From Clostridia bacterium (lineage in GTDB: Bacteria > Bacillota > Clostridia > Christensenellales > CAG-314): a DNA stretch of 33,016 nt. Position numbers and translations under genes: made by a program. Under the pieces are notes generated by a model. The model made no database searches, was not told the origin of the DNA, and saw only the letters and a list, made by a program, of their open reading frames with translations. Below, piece after piece: positions 30,139 to 33,016 of the stretch (its first letter is position 1; each line of letters opens with the position of its first letter). The DNA lies in contig JAFVXX010000116.1 in assembly GCA_017500905.1 (NCBI GenBank), forward strand, positions 1 through 33,016, written 5' to 3'.

Positions 30139-32409
30139 TTGCTTAAAAAACTTACAAAAAAACAACTTTGCCTCAATCTTTCGGTTGCCCTGTTTATGCT
30201 TGCTTGTCAAAACCTGTTTGACGGCAGTCTGCTGTTTGGTGCCTACCTTGGTGGAGTTTGCTTTGCCAACGTCTACTTTTGCACGGCAGTTTTTGTAATA
30301 TGTGGATTGCTGCACGGGGCATCCATTTGGGTAGTAATCAGCAAGGCGTTGGTAGTGCTGGCGTGCACGGTGGTATATCGCTTGCTCAAACGCAGCTTCA
30401 ACAAGTGGACGGTGGCATTGCTGTACGTTGTTGCCAACGTGTTTTACCTTGTTTGGCGCACGGATGGCTACTTTGCCCTGTTTGACAAGCTAAGCTGGCT
30501 TGTTGTGGGCTTTGCCTTTACCTACGTTTGCATCTACACCTACAGGGCTGTGCTGGTCCGAGGGCTACGCTACCAGCCGGCATTGGACGAAAAAATTGCC
30601 ATTGGGCTGTTTGTCGTGGTGCTAAGCTACGCATTGGCAAAGTTCACCGTGTTTGATTACAACGTGCTTCAGCTTGTGGTGCCCTTTGCCTTGCTGTTTG
30701 TTTCGGTTACGGTGGACAACCAAACGGCGTTTGTTGCAGCCACTTTGTTTGGCGTAGGCCATTTGTTGGTGTATTTTGCCTTTGAGGTGCCCTGTATGTA
30801 CGTCGTAATGGCCCTTTCGTGCGTGCTGATGAACAACCTAAACAGGTTTGTATCGGCAGTGGCAGTGGTAATTTGCGACGTGCTGTTTGCTTACCTGTTT
30901 GATATATACCCCAACTTTACAGTATACAGCCTGCTGCCTACCTTTGTTTCGGCAACGGCGTTTTGCTTAGTGCCCGGCAAGGTGATACGCAACGCAGCAG
31001 ACATGCTATGTCAAAAGCAGCAATATTCGGGGCGTATGGTAATTACCAACTTTTGCAAAAGCCTGTCGCAAAAGCTTTACCGCCTGTCCGACGTATTTTT
31101 TGCAATGAAAAGCACCTTTGTATCCATGGCAATGCAGGCTGTAAGCAAGCAGGACGCTCAAATTGCCATCGTCAAGCAGGTGCAGGCAAGCGTATGCAAC
31201 GATTGCAAGCAAAAAAGCAATTGCTGGCGCAACAATCTGGAAAACACCGAGTCCAGCCTGCTTAGGCTCACCGAGTGCGCCCTAAGCCGTGGCAAGGTTA
31301 CTATTTTGGATATTTCACCCACGTTGTCCTTTAGGTGCGACAGGCTAAGCTTCATTTTGTCAACCATCAACACCCACGCCGAAAGCTTTTTGAGCTTTAT
31401 CAAAAAAAGCAAGGAGACGGACGGCAACAGGCTGCTTATTGGAGAGCAGCTGGGAGGAGTATCGCAAATTATGCAAAATCTTGCCAACGACTGCAAAACA
31501 AAGATTGTCTTTGACCAATCCAAGGAAAAGCAAATTGCCGAGGACCTTACCTTTCACAACGTGCTTACCAAGGAAACAATTTTTTTGGAGCAGGGCGACA
31601 GCGTTTCCGTAATTGTCACCGTTGCCCGTGCCGACTACGAGCAAGCCGTTGTCGAGCGCATAGTTTCTAATGCCGTCAAAAAGCAAATGCAGGTGCAAAA
31701 GGTGGAGTCCACCTCCAGCGACAAATGGATTTGCTTGTATCTTGCGCCCAAGCCACGCTTTTGTGTCAATTATGGCGTGGCAAGTGCCACCAAGCAGGGC
31801 AGTAGCCTTTCGGGCGATACGCACAGCTTTGTAAAGGTTGGCGACAGCAAGGTTATGTTTGCCGTATGTGACGGCATGGGTAGTGGCGCAGAGGCGGAAA
31901 AAATGAGCGACACAACCATTGGTTTGATAGAAAACTTTTACAAGGCAGGCTTTGACAACGACGTCATACTTAATTGCGTCAACAAGCTGCTGGGCAGCTT
32001 CAACACCGAAACCTTTACTGCTGTTGACGTTTGCGTTGTGGATTTACAAACCGGCCTTGCCGACTTCATCAAGTTGGGTGCAAGCAACGGCATGGTTAAG
32101 TGTGGTGGTCAGGTGCAGTACGTGTGCGGCAGCAGCTTGCCCATTGGCATATTAGATGAAACCAAGCCGTCCATATCCACCAAGGCCTTGTGCGATGGCG
32201 ACGTGGTGGTGCTGCTTAGCGACGGCGCTTGGGACAGCGTAGGCAATGCCGATTTGCTGGCAAATTGTCTTGCGCAAACCGTGCTGGTCAATCCCCAAGT
32301 GATAGCCAACGATTTGCTTTCAATGGTGCTTAGGCAATGCAACAGCATGCCAAAGGACGACGTCACCGTGCTGGTGGCAAGACTAAATCAACAAGGAGAC
32401 CAACAATGA
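30139..32409 (+). CDS. spoIIE: Stage II sporulation protein E (PP2C-type phosphatase)
   Basis: This protein has 756 residues from a TTG at 30139; AAAGGAG at 30125-30131 is seven bases upstream, whereas the TTG at 30133 is too close to it. About ten membrane helices fill residues 10-290. A central region follows, with the CNDCKQKSNCW cysteine motif that I recall from SpoIIE. The PP2C domain covers about 535-755. Metal ligands include Asp578 in CDGMGSG and Asp695 in LLSDGAWD, with DDVTVLVAR at the end. SpoIIE dephosphorylates SpoIIAA at the forespore septum, which releases sigma-F, and it also helps FtsZ placement. It is shorter than the 827-residue Bacillus protein, mostly in the linker. The stop overlaps the next ATG (ATGA). 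Confidence 0.93.
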   Translation: MLKKLTKKQLCLNLSVALFMLACQNLFDGSLLFGAYLGGVCFANVYFCTAVFVICGLLHGASIWVVISKALVVLACTVVYRLLKRSFNKWTVALLYVVANVFYLVWRTDGYFALFDKLSWLVVGFAFTYVCIYTYRAVLVRGLRYQPALDEKIAIGLFVVVLSYALAKFTVFDYNVLQLVVPFALLFVSVTVDNQTAFVAATLFGVGHLLVYFAFEVPCMYVVMALSCVLMNNLNRFVSAVAVVICDVLFAYLFDIYPNFTVYSLLPTFVSATAFCLVPGKVIRNAADMLCQKQQYSGRMVITNFCKSLSQKLYRLSDVFFAMKSTFVSMAMQAVSKQDAQIAIVKQVQASVCNDCKQKSNCWRNNLENTESSLLRLTECALSRGKVTILDISPTLSFRCDRLSFILSTINTHAESFLSFIKKSKETDGNRLLIGEQLGGVSQIMQNLANDCKTKIVFDQSKEKQIAEDLTFHNVLTKETIFLEQGDSVSVIVTVARADYEQAVVERIVSNAVKKQMQVQKVESTSSDKWICLYLAPKPRFCVNYGVASATKQGSSLSGDTHSFVKVGDSKVMFAVCDGMGSGAEAEKMSDTTIGLIENFYKAGFDNDVILNCVNKLLGSFNTETFTAVDVCVVDLQTGLADFIKLGASNGMVKCGGQVQYVCGSSLPIGILDETKPSISTKALCDGDVVVLLSDGAWDSVGNADLLANCLAQTVLVNPQVIANDLLSMVLRQCNSMPKDDVTVLVARLNQQGDQQ

Positions 32410-33016
32410 GCAACCTTTCACCCTGGGTATATATCGAGCCATCCGTAAGGCTTGGCAGCAACGTAACCATTGCACCCTTTGTGGTGCTTCGTGGCAACAC
32501 GGTGGTGGGCGACAACGTCATGCTGGGCAGCTTTTGCAGCATTGTCGACAGCACCATAGGCAGTGGCACAATGATTGACAGCAGCAATCTTGATGGTGCC
32601 GTTGTTGGCTGCAATTGCCAAATTGGGCCTTTTGCGCATCTTCGCCAAGGCACGGTTGTACAAGACAACTGCAGGGTGGGTAACTTTGTAGAAACCAAAA
32701 ACGCCACCTTGGGACGTGGCACAAAGGCAAGCCACCTGGCGTATCTTGGCGACGCCACCTTTGGCGAAGACTGCAACGTTGGTTGCGGTGTAATCGTTGT
32801 CAACTACGACGGCACGGCAAAGCACAACACAACGGTGGGCAACAACGTTTTTGTAGGGTGCAACAGCAACCTAATTGCCCCTGTAACAATTGGCGACGAC
32901 GTGTTTGTTGCCTGTGGCACCACGGTAGATGGCAACCTTCCCAACGGCTGTATGGCAATAGGCAGGGTGCGTCAGCAAGTAAAGCCCAACTACCCCCACA
33001 AATACCTCAAACGCCC
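32406..33016 (+). CDS. GlmU-type acetyltransferase domain protein, no uridylyltransferase domain (3' end outside window)
   Basis: The visible 203 residues are all left-handed beta-helix (hexapeptide repeats). They match the C-terminal half of GlmU: GPFAHLRQG, GNFVETKNA, ASHLAYLGDA and NYDGTAKHNT. By alignment to E. coli GlmU from memory, the active-site residues are kept: Arg80, Lys98, His110, Tyr113, Asn133 and Lys139. The full enzyme acetylates glucosamine-1-phosphate and then uridylylates it to UDP-GlcNAc. Here the protein starts directly with the helix, so only the acetyltransferase step is expected. The ATG overlaps the spoIIE stop and AAGGAGA lies at 32392-32398, so this is a real start and not a truncated end. 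The frame is still open at the window edge. Confidence 0.85.
   Translation, partial: MSNLSPWVYIEPSVRLGSNVTIAPFVVLRGNTVVGDNVMLGSFCSIVDSTIGSGTMIDSSNLDGAVVGCNCQIGPFAHLRQGTVVQDNCRVGNFVETKNATLGRGTKASHLAYLGDATFGEDCNVGCGVIVVNYDGTAKHNTTVGNNVFVGCNSNLIAPVTIGDDVFVACGTTVDGNLPNGCMAIGRVRQQVKPNYPHKYLKR

Overview
The window reads as chromosome of a spore-forming Firmicute, most likely a gut-type Clostridia. The reasons are a clear SpoIIE sporulation phosphatase, strong AGGAGG-type ribosome binding sites, TTGACA/TATAAT promoters that often carry an extended -10, lipoprotein signal peptides, and large BspA-type leucine-rich-repeat surface proteins with InlB-type repeats. That is an inference from gene content; no rRNA or other phylogenetic marker is present. 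TAA, TAG and TGA are all used as stops, so the code is standard. All 19 genes I accept lie on the plus strand.

Layout. (1) 1-699 is the 3' part of an alpha/beta hydrolase. (2) 766-2299 holds three tandem paralogous membrane proteins with an N-terminal zinc ribbon, read from a near-consensus promoter and closed by a terminator at 2362-2385. (3) 2386-3055 is a long non-coding stretch with short direct repeats. (4) 3160-11532 encodes a 2790-residue BspA-like lipoprotein. (5) 11533-11770 contains two large inverted-repeat structures and the promoter of the next operon. (6) 11771-25373 looks like one long transcription unit: a DUF4175-like membrane protein, MoxR AAA+ ATPase, DUF58 protein, BatA-like vWA protein, a large double-vWA protein, a second BspA-like lipoprotein and a large lipoprotein with Ig-like domains. 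It ends at a strong terminator at 25391-25419. (7) 25477-27252 holds an SDR oxidoreductase, a small TerB-like protein and an A+T-richer orphan. (8) 27421-30005 pairs a cysteine-synthase-family enzyme with a lipoprotein carrying two C39-like peptidase domains, the first lacking its catalytic cysteine. (9) 30139-33016 holds SpoIIE overlapping a GlmU-like acetyltransferase that lacks the uridylyltransferase domain and runs off the window.

How the genes may work together. The MoxR/DUF58/vWA set is a known module in which a AAA+ ATPase works with vWA proteins as a chaperone-like machine. Its co-directional, tightly spaced linkage here to two large secreted lipoproteins, and the extracellular InlB-like domain on the first membrane protein, suggest a cell-envelope machine that may assemble, remodel or present surface lipoproteins. 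This is the strongest candidate for an uncharacterised system in the window. The tandem C39 lipoprotein with one disabled active site and the GlmU acetyltransferase domain coupled to SpoIIE are the other notable arrangements.
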